From Multifurca ochricompacta (taxonomy: Eukaryota > Basidiomycota > Agaricomycetes > Russulales > Russulaceae), in the NCBI GenBank assembly GCA_022496185.1, contig WTXG01000062.1, positions 116,845 through 180,844 on the forward strand: a stretch of 64,000 nt of DNA. Reading direction: 5' to 3'. Made by a program: the position numbers and the translations under genes. The notes under the pieces are model-generated. The model was not told where the DNA came from. It saw only the letters and a program-made list of their open reading frames with translations, and did no database searches. The number at the start of each line of letters is the position of its first letter. The first letter of the stretch is position 1. Shown piece by piece: positions 11,403-22,473 of this stretch.

Positions 11403-14305
11403 ATGGACTCAACGCAAGCGAATTTGATGCATTCTGGCTTGAAGACCGGTCATTTTGACGGTAATCAGGTCTGTAATGGTCGAATGACCCCACCCTCATC
11501 TTTCACCGACTCTTACTCCGCCCCCACCGTTTCTACAAGTGAAAGTGCAAGTGCAAGTGCAAGTGTATACACGACCAAGACGGATTTGACGTCGCCACCC
11601 TCGGATGTCTCCCAGTTGAGCCTCGAGACCGTCAAAAGAACACCTCTTGGGGAGCCTCCAGCAGTTTCCTGGCCCTACTCACATTCCGTGGCCCTAGATG
11701 ATATACCCGGCATTGCATACGCGCTAGACCTATTCCTTAAGTCTTTGATGGTAGAGTCGGAGGAGTATTGTCATCGTAGTGATCCAAAAAAGTGCGCTGC
11801 AATGCATATATACATGCATGCCTCCTACCTCCTTCCGGTCTCTTTTCCAGTTTTGCACTGAGACTGGTCATCCCTAGGGAGCGTTTATATTTCGCAACAG
11901 GTTATGGGATGATTCAATGCGTCAAAGCATTAATGTCTTATGAAGATGACGTGCGTCTTTTGCTCTCGTATCAGTATCGCCGTTGCTCCATTGCATCTAA
12001 CAGGACCTTCTTTCCGCTATTGGCCACGCCAAGCACGGAAATATCATTGCGAATGAGCACCGGAAGAAGGCTGCTTCCCTCCCTTTCCGCCTTGCGGGCT
12101 TTGTTACCGGTTCCTCTGGCGTCAACTGGATTAAGAGCATGACCCCCGTTGAGCGTCACGCGGAACTGGTGTATGCAGAGAGCTTGTTTGAAAAGGCAAG
12201 CCTTATTTCCCATTTTTCCCGCTCCAAAAAAAAAAAACAAAGACTAATCGGATGACACCCAGGCTCTACTGGGGATCGTTTATTCCGGTGACTGGCTCGC
12301 GTTCATCAAAGAAGTGTACGCACACACTCCCTCCCTACTACGCCTTCACTATTCCGAGTTAAATGACATTTTCCTTCATATATATATATATAGGCTGAAC
12401 ATGCGATCAACAATGCAGATCTACCGCCAACTTGGGAAGTACCTTGACGAAATGGATGCCAAGGCAGAGGCGCGCGGTGAGGGACCTGAGGACAAGTCCA
12501 TTGACGTACACTTTCGATCTGGGGTTCACCTTGGCGTCGGATTATCGCATATCGTAATCAGCCTCATGCCTGCGAAGCTAGCAACTGTTGTCGAATTCTT
12601 CGGATACAAGGGCGACCGCCATCTTGGGCTTGCGCTACTTGAGAAAGTAGGTGGTTGGACGAAAGAATCATCCGAGCCATCTGTCAGCCAAGGTGCGCTA
12701 ACAGATTACGCCATCTTTTCAAAAAACAAAAAGCAGTGGATCTCATCATGGCATTAGCGGACGAGGGTGCACGGCGTAGTATTTGCGACATGGCGCTTCT
12801 GATATTCCACCTCTTTCTTTCTAGTTTCACGCATGATGGCGTCGACGTAATGATGGCGCAGAAAATTGTCGACTGGAACCTCAAGTGCTATCCAGAGGGT
12901 AATCGATTTTTTCTCCCCTCTTCTTCTATCGCTCATGGGAGGGACCCAATCCTATTAGGTGTTTTTTTCCTGCTCGCTCAGGGACGGCTCAGCTTATGCC
13001 GCAGCCAGCCTGCGCGCGCCATTGCGTGCTATCAGAAGGCGATGACTGTACAAAGCCAGTACCGAAATTTGCATCACGTCTCATTTTGGGAGATGGCCGT
13101 GTCGAATCTCGCACTCTGGGAAATTGAAGAGTCACTCAAGTCCTGGCGCAACCTCCACAAAGAATCGACTGTATGATAATTCCGTACTCTTTTTTTTATT
13201 TTGACACGTTAGATAGATGGATGCATGCTCTACGTTTATAGTGGTCAAAGGCGGTTTACGCTTACGGCGTCGCAGCGCTTCTCATGCAACAGGGCGGGGA
13301 AGCGAGGGAAGCAGAAGGGCTCAAGCTCATGATACAAGTTCCCAAACTCCGCCAGCACATCGCCGGAAAGTCGATTCCGCTTGAGAAATTTGTCGCTCGC
13401 AAGGCGCGTAAATGCTGTGAGGCACAAGACGGGCGGCTACTTCTCCCTGCTCTCGAGCTCGCATATATTTCTCAAGCTGTGGCCCGCGCTCCTCGTTCTG
13501 TGATCGCAGAGAAAATGCTCCCACTGGTGGAAGCTGCCCTCGCGGAGCTTAAGCAATACGAGGACGTTCCACAGACGTACGGGAAAGGGAAAGAAACGGG
13601 AACTGAATTTTGGGAAGATCTGTGCTTAGCGCGACACCTCGAAGGAGCATGTTTGCGCTACATCGCGTATCCTGTACGTGTGTGGTGTCATCTCGTGTTC
13701 GTTACTCTGGCCAGCTGATCTTTCTCTTTTGATCTGATCTTTTTTTTGGGAATATCGGAATAGGGTCCCTATGCTCTTTCGAACCCAGACGAAGTGATAG
13801 CGATTCCGCAGGCGGAAGCTGCCAAGCGAGCAAGTGCCGCATTCGAGGCGGTCTTTGCAAGTGGGACGAAAATCGAGCTCGATCACTACATTGTTTATCA
13901 CGCGCGTAAGCAACCCGAACGTTTTCCCAATCATACATATATATATATATATATCGATATCAATATCGTTCTGAGTTGTTGTTTTGTTTTAGACTTTGAG
14001 TATGGCCGTCTGCTCGCATGTATGGGTGACAGGAAGGTGCTCGGATTCAATTAGGTCTCGTGATGTCAGGCAAGCCACTGGAAGTCAATGTGGCGGCTCG
14101 TAAGGTGGGTAGTTGGTTATTGTAAAGTAAGGGCTTACTTATGAGTTGATGGGTCAACAACAGGGCAAGTATAGTTTAGAGGTGCGTTCTCCCCAGCTTG
14201 TGATCACCGGGAGCTGCTGGACGAATTGTTCCATCTTGTTAGAGTGAACTACTTATGCGTACGAACGCAGCGCTCGAGGCGTTGGAACAGGAAAAGCGAC
14301 TTTAG
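11403..14305 (+). CDS. TTC39/IML2-family TPR protein (12 exons, one apparent frameshift)
   Basis: Tetratricopeptide protein of the TTC39/IML2 family; the yeast member Iml2 is linked to mitochondria and lipid-droplet inclusion clearance. Exons: 11403-11791, 11878-11950, 12004-12195, 12263-12315, 12394-12692, 12737-12898, 12959-13170, 13242-13673, 13764-13905, 13993-14104, 14164-14181, 14243-14305. Family hallmarks: RLYFATGYGMIQCVKALMSYED, LLSAIGHAKHGN, PVERHAELVYAES, LLGIVYSGDWLAFIKE, FRSGVHLGVGLSH, FFGYKGDRHLGLALL, RRSICDMALLIFHL, GRLSLCRSQPARAI, HHVSFWEMA and AGKSIPLEKFVARKARK. Intron 3 (12196-12262) is of the GC-AG type (AAG|GCAAGC). In exon 10 one base is missing near 14,034-14,039 (AAGGTGCTCGG), giving TAG at 14,052. 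Adding one base continues into LVMSGKPLEVN and the family-like C-terminus (total then 715 aa). Either a homopolymer sequencing error or a recent null allele. Confidence 0.9.
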
Positions 14306-14780
14306 ATATTTGTCGCCACGCTCACGCTTCTTCATTCATACCAACCAACTTACATATCGTGACTTGTATATCTCTCTATCTGTACCTTGCTTGCTTGTTT
14401 GTAATCTCCTTTGGTAGTGTTTGGTTTGGTTTCCAAGTGCTAGCTCGCTTAGCGATATACTCATCTCTCTGCTGGCTGCTGGACGGACGATCAAAGGATC
14501 TTCGATCAGGGGTGCTCTCAATATTACCTCAACTGCCATTTGTGTTGGTGTTGCCACACACACACCATTCGAGTTTCATTTGGAAACCCATTTTCCTCTT
14601 TTTTCTACTTGCTGCACACACTGGATACGATCACTACTATATTCTGGATACCGTTACCGTTGAGAGGAGACGAAAGACCTCTTCATTCATCACTTCAAAA
14701 GTTTTGACCATCCACCCAATGGGCCTCCTCCTCCTCCCCCTTTTTGGTCAGTTCCTCGACCTCGACCGCATTGGTGACCA

Positions 14781-14781
14781 A

Positions 14782-14816
<35 letters not shown>

Positions 14817-14832
14817 AGAAGAAGAAAGAAGA
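14781..14832. repeat. GAA microsatellite
   Basis: Near-perfect (AGA/GAA)n over about 50 bp; intergenic. Confidence 0.9.
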
Positions 14833-14940
14833 TGGCCGTAGATCTCGGAAAACTCGGTCGGTTCTTGTTGTCGGACGAACGAGTTTTGCATCATCTGCTA
14901 TCTGCGATGTTAACTCCGATGATCATCTCACTTCTTGTAC

Positions 14941-14987
14941 TTCTTTTTCTTTTTCTTTTTCTTTTTCTTTTTCTTTTTCTTTTTCTT
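14941..14987. repeat. CTTTTT hexanucleotide repeat
   Basis: Eight near-perfect TCTTTT units; intergenic. Confidence 0.9.
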
Positions 14988-15743
14988 CCCCCAAAACGAG
15001 ATCTTCTGTTCCATAAATCGATCGAGCCAGTCCCAATTAATTTAATTTTTAACAAATCGGAGTGTGGCACTCTCCGATGGGCGTGTAATATGGAAATGGA
15101 ATAGAAGAATGGAGACCATCGCTGATATTTATTATTTATTTATTTATTATTTTTTCTGTCACTATAACATTCAAAAGCAAAAGGTGATGAACGATTCTTA
15201 CAGGGTCGACCGCCTTGCGACTCTTTGCTCTCAGCTGAAAGGCGGCCGGGATTCTTTAAGCCGATATCCGCAACCAGCCAGTGGCTAAAAAAGATAACGA
15301 TACCGATACCGATAGCGGAAAAAAAGTTTACAGGTCAGGGTCGAAATCCTAAGGCTTGGGTTGGAACGAATGAGAACCAATCCTTTCTTTATAGCGGTGG
15401 TACCTCGTAGGACGCGCCAGTTTCTTTTTTTACGTCCGAGTCGGTTGTTTACTTGCCAATGATACACCCCCCCTCCAACCCAAAGTTCGTTGTTGGTTCG
15501 GCTACGGGGCAGTTCCTGGAAGGTTAGATTGTCATGGTCATGGTCATAAAGTAAAGATCATTGCGCACGGCTAAACGATAGCATAGTCCTTACTTGCCAT
15601 GGGTTAATTGGGTTAATTAATTAATTCCGACCGGGGCGGAGAGGCCCGTTGGTGGGCGGAAAGAAAGAGTGTCACATCACGTGAAGTAGGTCACGCCACC
15701 ACCACCATCACCACCAACCACTGAACTACCACACTTCAACCCA

Positions 15744-18028
15744 ATGCTCCCGCGCGCGTTAACAGGGACAGGGACAGGGCATCATCTCCGCTTTGCCTAC
15801 ACTCACTGGCAGCTAACAACTTGTCGATCCTTATTCGTGTCCCTCAACCCGTACGAAGAGGAGTCGCGACGCGATAATTCTCCAAACCCCTCATTCACAT
15901 CGCACCCTGAGCCAGTCAACTCAGAGGAAAATGCAACTTCTGATTCCCCTCGCCGCAATACGACCCAGATTCAGACAAAGAAAGGCTCACGCACCCGCCA
16001 GACTCGCACCCTTCGTCCTCTCGTCATCCCACCAACATTCCCACCTACTCTAATCCCTGTCACACCCACCTTAGAACAGGAAGAGACGACCAAGACGGAA
16101 CCCAGTGTGACCGTCTCGCTCACTCATCTACCCTCTCACACCGTCAAGGCGGATATTCGCCCCGTCTTCCAACGTTTCGGCGAGGTCAAGCGCATCGTCA
16201 TAGCTCCAGGCGGAACGTGCGCAGACGTCATATTCACAGACGCGCGCGAGGTCAAACGCACTTTGCGCGCATATGCCGACAAGCCTCTGTTCGTTCGTGG
16301 CCGAGAGATCGTCGTGTTCCGAAAGCACACTTCTGAAGCGACGGTCGGGTACTACGATAATAATGACGGACAAGCAACCACACCGCAGCCCAACACTTTT
16401 TATTCTTCTCGCTCGGGATTATCAAACCAAGGTGATCGCCACGGTGTGATTTTCGTCTCAAACTTTCCTCCCGACACGACGCAAGAAGAGTTACAGGAGG
16501 CACTGGCGCAGTTCGGAAAGCACGAGAGATTCGTCATGCGTATGTGCGTTTGCCTTTCTCTCCTTTGGGGGGCGTGGGGTTTACCGAGTCGATCTCTCCG
16601 CAGGCCCTGGCTCAAAATACGCTTATTTCATGTATTCGACCGATTATCCTGTCGACCATATATTGCATGTTCATAGCCGCGTACCCATTACCGTCCGAGG
16701 ATTAACCCTACGCCTCGAGCGCAGCACAAATCGACCATACAGTTTCTCACCTGACCCGTCAGAACAAGCCCCTGAGCTCGGCAAACCGTTTGACCCTGCG
16801 ACGTCTCAGGCTATCGTCGAAGAACTCAAGCAAACCGTGCCCAGGTGGAAAGGCTCATATGAACCATCGCGCGTGCTCTGGATCGGTAGGCTCCCCTCTG
16901 AAATGTCCCGCACAGCAATATCCCGCACAGCTCTTACGAACTTTTGGAGTCGGCTCGGCTGCGTCGTCGATGTGCGCCTATGTACGTATCATACCGTTTA
17001 ATTGCCCCCCGAAAGTAACGCCTGGCTAAATTTAAACTAATTCTCCCTGGGAGAACAGCTATATACGGGTTTGCGCACGTCGAGTTTGCAAGCACGGAAG
17101 ATGCGCTACGTGCTGCGCGCCAAGGCGCACATCGTGGCTTCCGCTATGGGGATCGCTTGCTTGACGTCGACTTCGCACCATGGGTGTTCCACATTGGCTC
17201 CACGTACCGCATCGTGTACATCTCTGGGTGGCCGGGATCGCGTACGCGGTCTGAGCTCCTCCATTGGGCATATGATATCCCTAATATCGCAAGCGGGACT
17301 GTCTGTGCGTCCTTTTTTCCTTCCTTTCTGCTGTTAAAAATTTTTTTAAAAAATGAACGAACGAACGAACGAACGAACGACAAATAGTGCCGCCGTTTCG
17401 TGGAGCAGAACGGTCAGACCCCCGTGGTGCATACCTGCATTTTCCCTACATCGACGACGCGCGCCAAGCGCTTAAAAAGTTGGATGGCAGGACGGGACCC
17501 AACGGCGAAGAATTACATATCGCACTCTCGCGCTTGCCTGCGGTGCATCCGAGTCGACTCTGGCGGTGGGTATGTGCAGAAGAGGGGATGAGGGGACGAG
17601 GGGAATGGGAGGACAGGGAGGAAGGTTACTTTGAGGTCGAATGGTCTGGGCTTGGATTCGGGACGGGTGCGGAGGGAAATGATACTGCTCTGGAACTCGG
17701 TTCTGGATCTGGATCTGGTGTTAGTTCTACGAGCAGGTCACCGGTAGGTACACGCGGTGGGCGGACTTCTTGGAAGGTTTCAGATCAACAAGCGAACGCG
17801 GAAGCTGCGTCGTCTGTGCTTGTAATCGGTCCCCGCCACCGCCACCACGGGATGACATCTGAGGTGTGGAAGGACGATGAAGTCGAGGAGGCGTTGCGGG
17901 ACTCGCCGCCGAAGTTGGTGGAACAGTCGGACACCTCGCCGACGACGACGACATTGTCGCAGCGGTTGCTGGCGCGTATGGACTCTGAAGGACAAGATTC
18001 GGATGACTCGCCACGATTGCTTGGATGA
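15744..18028 (+). CDS. RNA-binding protein with four RRM-like domains, 686 aa
   Basis: Exons 15744-16539, 16604-16981, 17059-17304 and 17388-18028 join in frame. Four RNA-recognition-motif-like folds: RRM1 about 121-192 (VTVSLTHLPS...RGREIVVF), RRM2 about 233-305 (GVIFVSNFPP...KYAYFMY), RRM3 about 355-432 (RVLWIGRLPS...YGFAHVEF), RRM4 about 440-525 (YRIVYISGWPG...AYLHFPY). The RNP1 positions keep aromatics (YAYFMY, YGFAHVEF, AYLHFPY). Residues 1-35 are basic and hydrophobic with no acidic residue until EEES at about 38, as in a mitochondrial presequence, though this is inference. The C-terminus is disordered, with Gly-Ser repeats and acidic patches. It probably binds RNA; target and exact role are unknown. 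Intron 3 holds a GAAC tetranucleotide repeat (17,354-17,381). Convergent with the F-box-like gene downstream. Confidence 0.85.
17354..17381. repeat. GAAC tetranucleotide repeat in an RRM-gene intron
   Basis: Seven GAAC/ACGA units immediately before the last acceptor of the RRM gene; length changes could affect splicing. Confidence 0.85.
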
Positions 18029-18822
18029 GAGCGTGGAGTTCCAAACGGTCGGTTGGGGGGTGATTTCCTGGGCCTTTGGAACGTTTCCGTTTTGGGGCGG
18101 AAGGAGGGAGACGAGGACTTCATATGGGGGACTGAATTGAAGAGTATCCTTTGATCTACGGCGGCACCCAATCTCCCCCTTCCCTATGCCTAGCAATCAA
18201 AAGGTGGTTAAAAACCCCGTCGAGACCTGGTCCGCTCTCGTCCTTCATGACAAGAAGGAAGAAATTGATTTTTGCCCATGCCCAAAAACAAATCATAAAA
18301 AAAAAATTCCCCATCGTATGGCCTATAACATATAGTATTTTATTTCAATCATCCCCCCATGCAAGCGTTTCATTTTACTTACTACTTACTGTATATATAT
18401 ATAGTACTCACTCACCACTTTCACATCACCCCTCCCAACTGAAAAAAAAAAAAAATATATATATATAACCAAGTTCGCATCTCCGCAGAGAGAGGAATTG
18501 GCGAGATTGAGTAGTTTCGGAAATTGCATGACGCGCGGATTGTCTGGACGAGCATGATGAGCCTCTGATCAGCGGCCCCTTCGTTTCGTGACGGAAAGGA
18601 TAGTTTTTTCGTTATTTTTTCTTTTTTTGTTCGTTTCGTGCGCATCCAATGTTACATCTTTCTAACAATACGTGATGCTCCTCCATCTCCATATCCATGA
18701 GTAGTACAGTAGAACAGAAGTAACAACATACAGAAAACATAAGGATATATATAGGGCGCACATGTCCTTCACCACAAAAAAATAAGAAATAAAAGTAAAA
18801 ACAAAAGCCATCGATAATTCGT

Positions 18823-18854
<32 letters not shown>

Positions 18855-18858
18855 TTGG
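18029..18858. other. Convergent intergenic region
   Basis: 3' flanks of the RRM gene (+) and the F-box-like gene (-). Holds TA runs (18,393-18,403; 18,455-18,467) and a GA microsatellite (about 18,822-18,855) just past the stop of the minus-strand gene. No supported gene. Confidence 0.65.
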
Positions 18859-19708
18859 TTATCTCTGGTTTACGGCGGCGAGATAGTCTTTAAGTTTCCT
18901 GGCGAGGCGTTTGGCTGTCACTTCGAGGCTCTCATCCTTCGTTCGTTCGACTTCTACAATCGTTCGACGCGCGGGCCCGACGATGCCGACGCGCCTGGGG
19001 GCAAAGGTAACGCTATACGCGCTGAGTTCGACACGATTTGGAGCGAGATAGATACGAAGGAGGTCCTCGAGACGGGCGCGAGGCTGCATGAGATCGAACA
19101 GGTCACGGAACGCCTCGGGCTGGCCAGAGTGGAGTTCGGTCTCGTCCGCCCAGAGATCGTCTTGCACTTTGAGAGCGATGAAGAGGTCCAGCACGGTCGT
19201 CTCACGGCTCCGGTTGCGCGGGTTGCACGCGTCTGTGGATGAGGGGATTGTGGCGAGCGGGAAGGGATCGGAGGTGTAAGGTGCTCGGACGAGGGAGGTG
19301 TATGAGTGGAGGTAAGTAGAGCGAAGCACGTGCATGCAAACTTAAAAGCGGGAAAGATTGGGATTGTTCAGTAGTTCAGGGAGTGAGGAGGCAAGGTAGG
19401 TAGGTTACCTATGTAGAATGTACGATTGACGAATCTCAATGAGGTAGCGAACCAGTAAAGCGTCTTCCTTTGCCTCTCTAGTTTACTATATCCTTGTCTT
19501 GTGCTTGTGGGAAGGTCCTGTGCACAATGTGTAGGAGGAGATGGGAGGGCAAGTCTGTGAGAGACAGCGATGAGCGAGATCTTGCTAAGAATGGAGGTGG
19601 ATGAAGCGCATGAGGAGAAGTCGAAAGGGAAGTTCTTGAATGAGAATGAGGATGAGAATAAGGTGGTGGTGGAGGTGGAAGAGGTGTCTTTTCGTCAACA
19701 ACAACCAT
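18859..19708 (-). CDS. F-box-like protein with one apparent frameshift
   Basis: Two minus-strand exons: 19708-19409 and 19340-18859, joined by a 68-nt intron (GTAACC...TTTTAAG). The N-terminal part contains an F-box-like segment, SLTDLPSHLLLHIVHRTF, then after a frame change RKTLYWFATSLRFVNRTFYI, then VCMHVLRSTYL and a C-terminal half with LFDLMQPRARLEDLL and TFAPRRVGI. This order matches a widespread fungal F-box family: presumed SCF ubiquitin-ligase adaptor, target unknown. Between the two N-terminal segments the frame is lost by one base near 19,492-19,495 (AAGG on the minus strand), giving TAG shortly after; one extra G restores the long frame. Either a sequence error or a young pseudogene. 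The start is the ATG at 19,708, before a poly-Pro stretch. Shares a short divergent promoter with the OTU gene. Confidence 0.7.
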
Positions 19709-19925
19709 GGTTAGTGGAAGGGAAGGAAGGTGATGAGATGATAGATGATAGATTGAGTGATAGATTGAGGATGAAGGGAAGTGTATCCGGGGTCTAGATT
19801 ATAGGAAAGATGGACCCCGATATATGGTAGGAAGGGCTGTCCCCCAGAAGCCCCAAACCCCGTCACGTCCAACTAAAACTCTCAACAATCTCGCTTTTAT
19901 TTCATTTCTTCATCTATCTCACCAC
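19709..19925. promoter_or_regulatory. Divergent promoter between F-box-like and OTU genes
   Basis: Only about 217 bp separate the two opposed start codons, so both genes must be driven from this stretch. It contains TCTAGATTATAGG and CCCCGTCACGTCC; no verified factor site. Co-regulation of two ubiquitin-system genes is plausible but unproven. Confidence 0.5.
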
Positions 19926-21890
19926 ATGGGCCCTCCCAGGAGTCATAGGCGAGGTCCTAAACCCGTTTTACCGTGTATGTTTCCCGATGTTTTTGGTTCT
20001 TTCTTTCTTTTTCCTTTCCTGATCTTTCATCCATGGTCATGGCGCCAACGTGCTTTCAGTCCGCTCGCGCACGACTCGCTCTAGCAAGGGCAAGGCGAGT
20101 CTTTATAAATCTCCTTTCTTTCCTTCAACCATCATCCTAATCTTCAATCTTCATTCGTCATCATCTCTTTCTCCTCTTTCTCTTTCTCGCCCTCTACCTC
20201 TTCCTCATCCTCATCCTCATCCTCATCCCAATTCCCTCACGTGCTATCTCCTTTCCTTTTAATCTTTCCTAGCTCCTCTCCGACCCAGAAACAAACACAC
20301 AACAACTCACCGAACAACTCCGTCAGCTCGGTCTCTACGCAGCCGACACAACCGGCGACGGGAATTGCCTTTTCCGCGCGCTTTCTGATCAATTGTACGG
20401 TACAGAATCCCGCCATCTCCAGTTACGCAAGGATATTTGTGATTGGATTCAGTCACACAGTCTCACATATGCTCCCTTTGTCGATGATGAGCGCGGTTTG
20501 GATGTTCACCTTTCCCTCATGCGTCAACCTGGTACGCCCCACTTTTGTTCCATAATTGGCTTCCTCAAGCGCCCACGCCCACACTTCTTCATTCTCCCCT
20601 TTTTCAGCTACATACGGTGGCCATCTCGAACTCTCTGCCTTCACACATATGAAGAAGTGCAACGTCAAGGTCATTCAACCTGGTCTCGTTTACCTCATCG
20701 AATGGGCTGCTGGTTGGGATCCTGCAGGGGCCACTAAGGATCCACCCGCATCACCATCATCATCTTCCTTAGCAACAACCCTCATCGAGCGCGAACCTCT
20801 CCTGAACGAAAGGTCTAGGCGGGCAGCGCGGCGTGAGAGCAGGCGGGCCGAGAGGGACAAGGCACGCGCAGACAAGGCTGCCATCAATGAAGATAACGAC
20901 GATAACAAGGATGTGCTGACGCCAACTATTTATGTGGCGTGCGTATCTCTCTCTCTCTCTCTCACGTCGCCCTACCTTACACAACCCATATTTTTCTAGG
21001 TATCACGATTGGGAACACTTCTCTTCAATCCGCAACCTTGGTGGGCCTCACACTGGCCTCCCCAACGTTTGTGAACTCCCCGCAGATATCTTATCACGTG
21101 ACCTTTCCTCAGCCTCCAAACTGTCCTCCAAGTCCGCAAGCAAGGCGCGTGCACGCGCGGGCTCAGCCTCCACCTCCAAGCTTCCCGCTGTGCCTGTCTC
21201 GGCCCCGAAGCCGCTCTCACGTCCTCGCCGGAGTTCTCGGGTGCTCCGTCAGTCTTTGTCCTCGGGCACAGCCATTCCCGCAGCCACACCGCCAACACCC
21301 GCAGATATCCCGCTTCCGAGCTCGCGGTCAGCATCGCCTCCGGCTCCATCATCGTTACCACCAGGATTATACGCCCGCGAGCGCGAGCATCGCTCTCCAA
21401 AACGCTCGTTCGATGAGTCCTCTGGGTCATCCGAGGTATCCGCTGCCAGTACGAGCGCTGCGAAGCGCACACGACGCGGACGGTGCGCGGGCTCGCAGCT
21501 GTCATACAGGACGCAGATGCAGATATGGATGCTGATGTAGATGGCGATGCAGATGGAGACGGGGATGGGGAAGGGGACGATGCAGACACACCAGCGCTGT
21601 CAGAGACAGCCTCTTTGAGCCCTATTTCCTCACCCTCGCCTTCGCCATCTCCACCTCCAGCATCGGCCGCCGCTCCACGGCGTTTAACCAAGAGAGAACG
21701 TAAAGCTGCAGGGCTACCTCGACATCGCGGTAGTGCAGGGAAGATCATTATCCCTGGTGGACGATTCCGTGCCACCACTGTCACCGCTACCACCAAAGGT
21801 GCTAATCCCCTGGCGGGTGCGCAGGGAGAATGGGCTCGGAACGGGGCGGGACGAGTGGATGTGCGCGGTTTCCGCGAGCTGCGTATCTGA
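19926..21890 (+). CDS. OTU-family cysteine peptidase (deubiquitinase-like), 496 aa
   Basis: Six exons fit in frame: 19926-19974, 20060-20094, 20273-20531, 20608-20938, 21000-21435, 21510-21890. The OTU domain spans about residues 29-235: LGLYAADTTGDGNCLFRALSDQLYG gives Asp57 and nucleophile Cys60, then a YGGHLELSAFTHM segment, and WEHFSSIRN gives catalytic His231. All triad-type residues are therefore present and the protein should cleave ubiquitin-like conjugates. The C-terminus is long and disordered: Ser/Pro/Ala-rich, then an Asp/Gly-rich acidic stretch (DADADMDADVDGDADGDG), then a basic KRERKAAGLPRHRG motif. Intron 2 (20095-20272) appears to use GC-AG splicing (AAG|GCGAGT). The junction at 21435/21510 is one of two frame-compatible choices; the other is 21448/21499. 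Convergence with the F-box-like gene on ubiquitin biology is inference. Confidence 0.85.
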
Positions 21891-22473
21891 TTCGCCTGAT
21901 AATATCACCTCTTCTGGGTCCGTCGTGCTGTTCAAACGCGGCGGGGTTATGATTCTGTGTCTTCTCTGCTCCTCCCCAGCTTGGTTTCGTTTCGATGCTT
22001 ACATGCAACACCCGAATTCATCGTCTCGCCATTTCGATACCCATCCTTGTCTTTCTCTCCTCAGCAACCAGCACCTCAAACTGATCTTCATAATCCACCT
22101 ACGCACATACGTCCCCCCGATCACGAACGGACATGACCATATGACAGACTTGCTCTTTGTGTATATCAACCATTGATGTGTTTTCTTTTGTTTTTCCACT
22201 CCTCTCTCTTTTTCTTCTTTCTGTGTAGTACAGGTAGAGATCCCCTCACATATTCCAACAACAACCAATTCGGCATCTGATAGCAGACTCTAGCAGTATT
22301 TATATATTGGCGCATGCTGTGTATAATCTACAATTGACTTATATAACAGGCTCTGAGGGTGGGCTAGAGATTAGGATCATCTGCATCAAATAGCTGTAGC
22401 CGTGGGAACGGGCTACTAGCAGTGACGACCTCACGCGTGAGGAAATCAAACCAAACGCACTTACAGAGCCTCC
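21891..22473. other. Intergenic region
   Basis: 3' flank of the OTU gene and leader of the NB-ARC gene. AT-rich in the middle; no coding exon, RNA gene or repeat could be supported. Confidence 0.6.

Larger units (their letters stand above)
14306..15743. other. Intergenic region with GAA and CTTTTT microsatellites
   Basis: Between the TTC39-type gene and the RRM gene. Contains a GAA repeat (about 14,781-14,832) and a CTTTTT repeat (14,941-14,987) that give spurious poly-Lys or poly-Phe/Leu open frames. The last 150 bp (CACCAC and GACAGG repeats) is the RRM gene's leader. No supported exon. Confidence 0.65.

Noticed and set aside
14744..15016. Poly-Lys and poly-Phe/Leu open frames
   Set aside because: They are translations of GAA and CTTTTT microsatellites.
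20939..21535. Pro/Arg/His-rich 198-aa frame
   Set aside because: Alternative frame of the OTU protein's disordered C-terminus; the other frame continues the conserved WEHFSSIRN segment.
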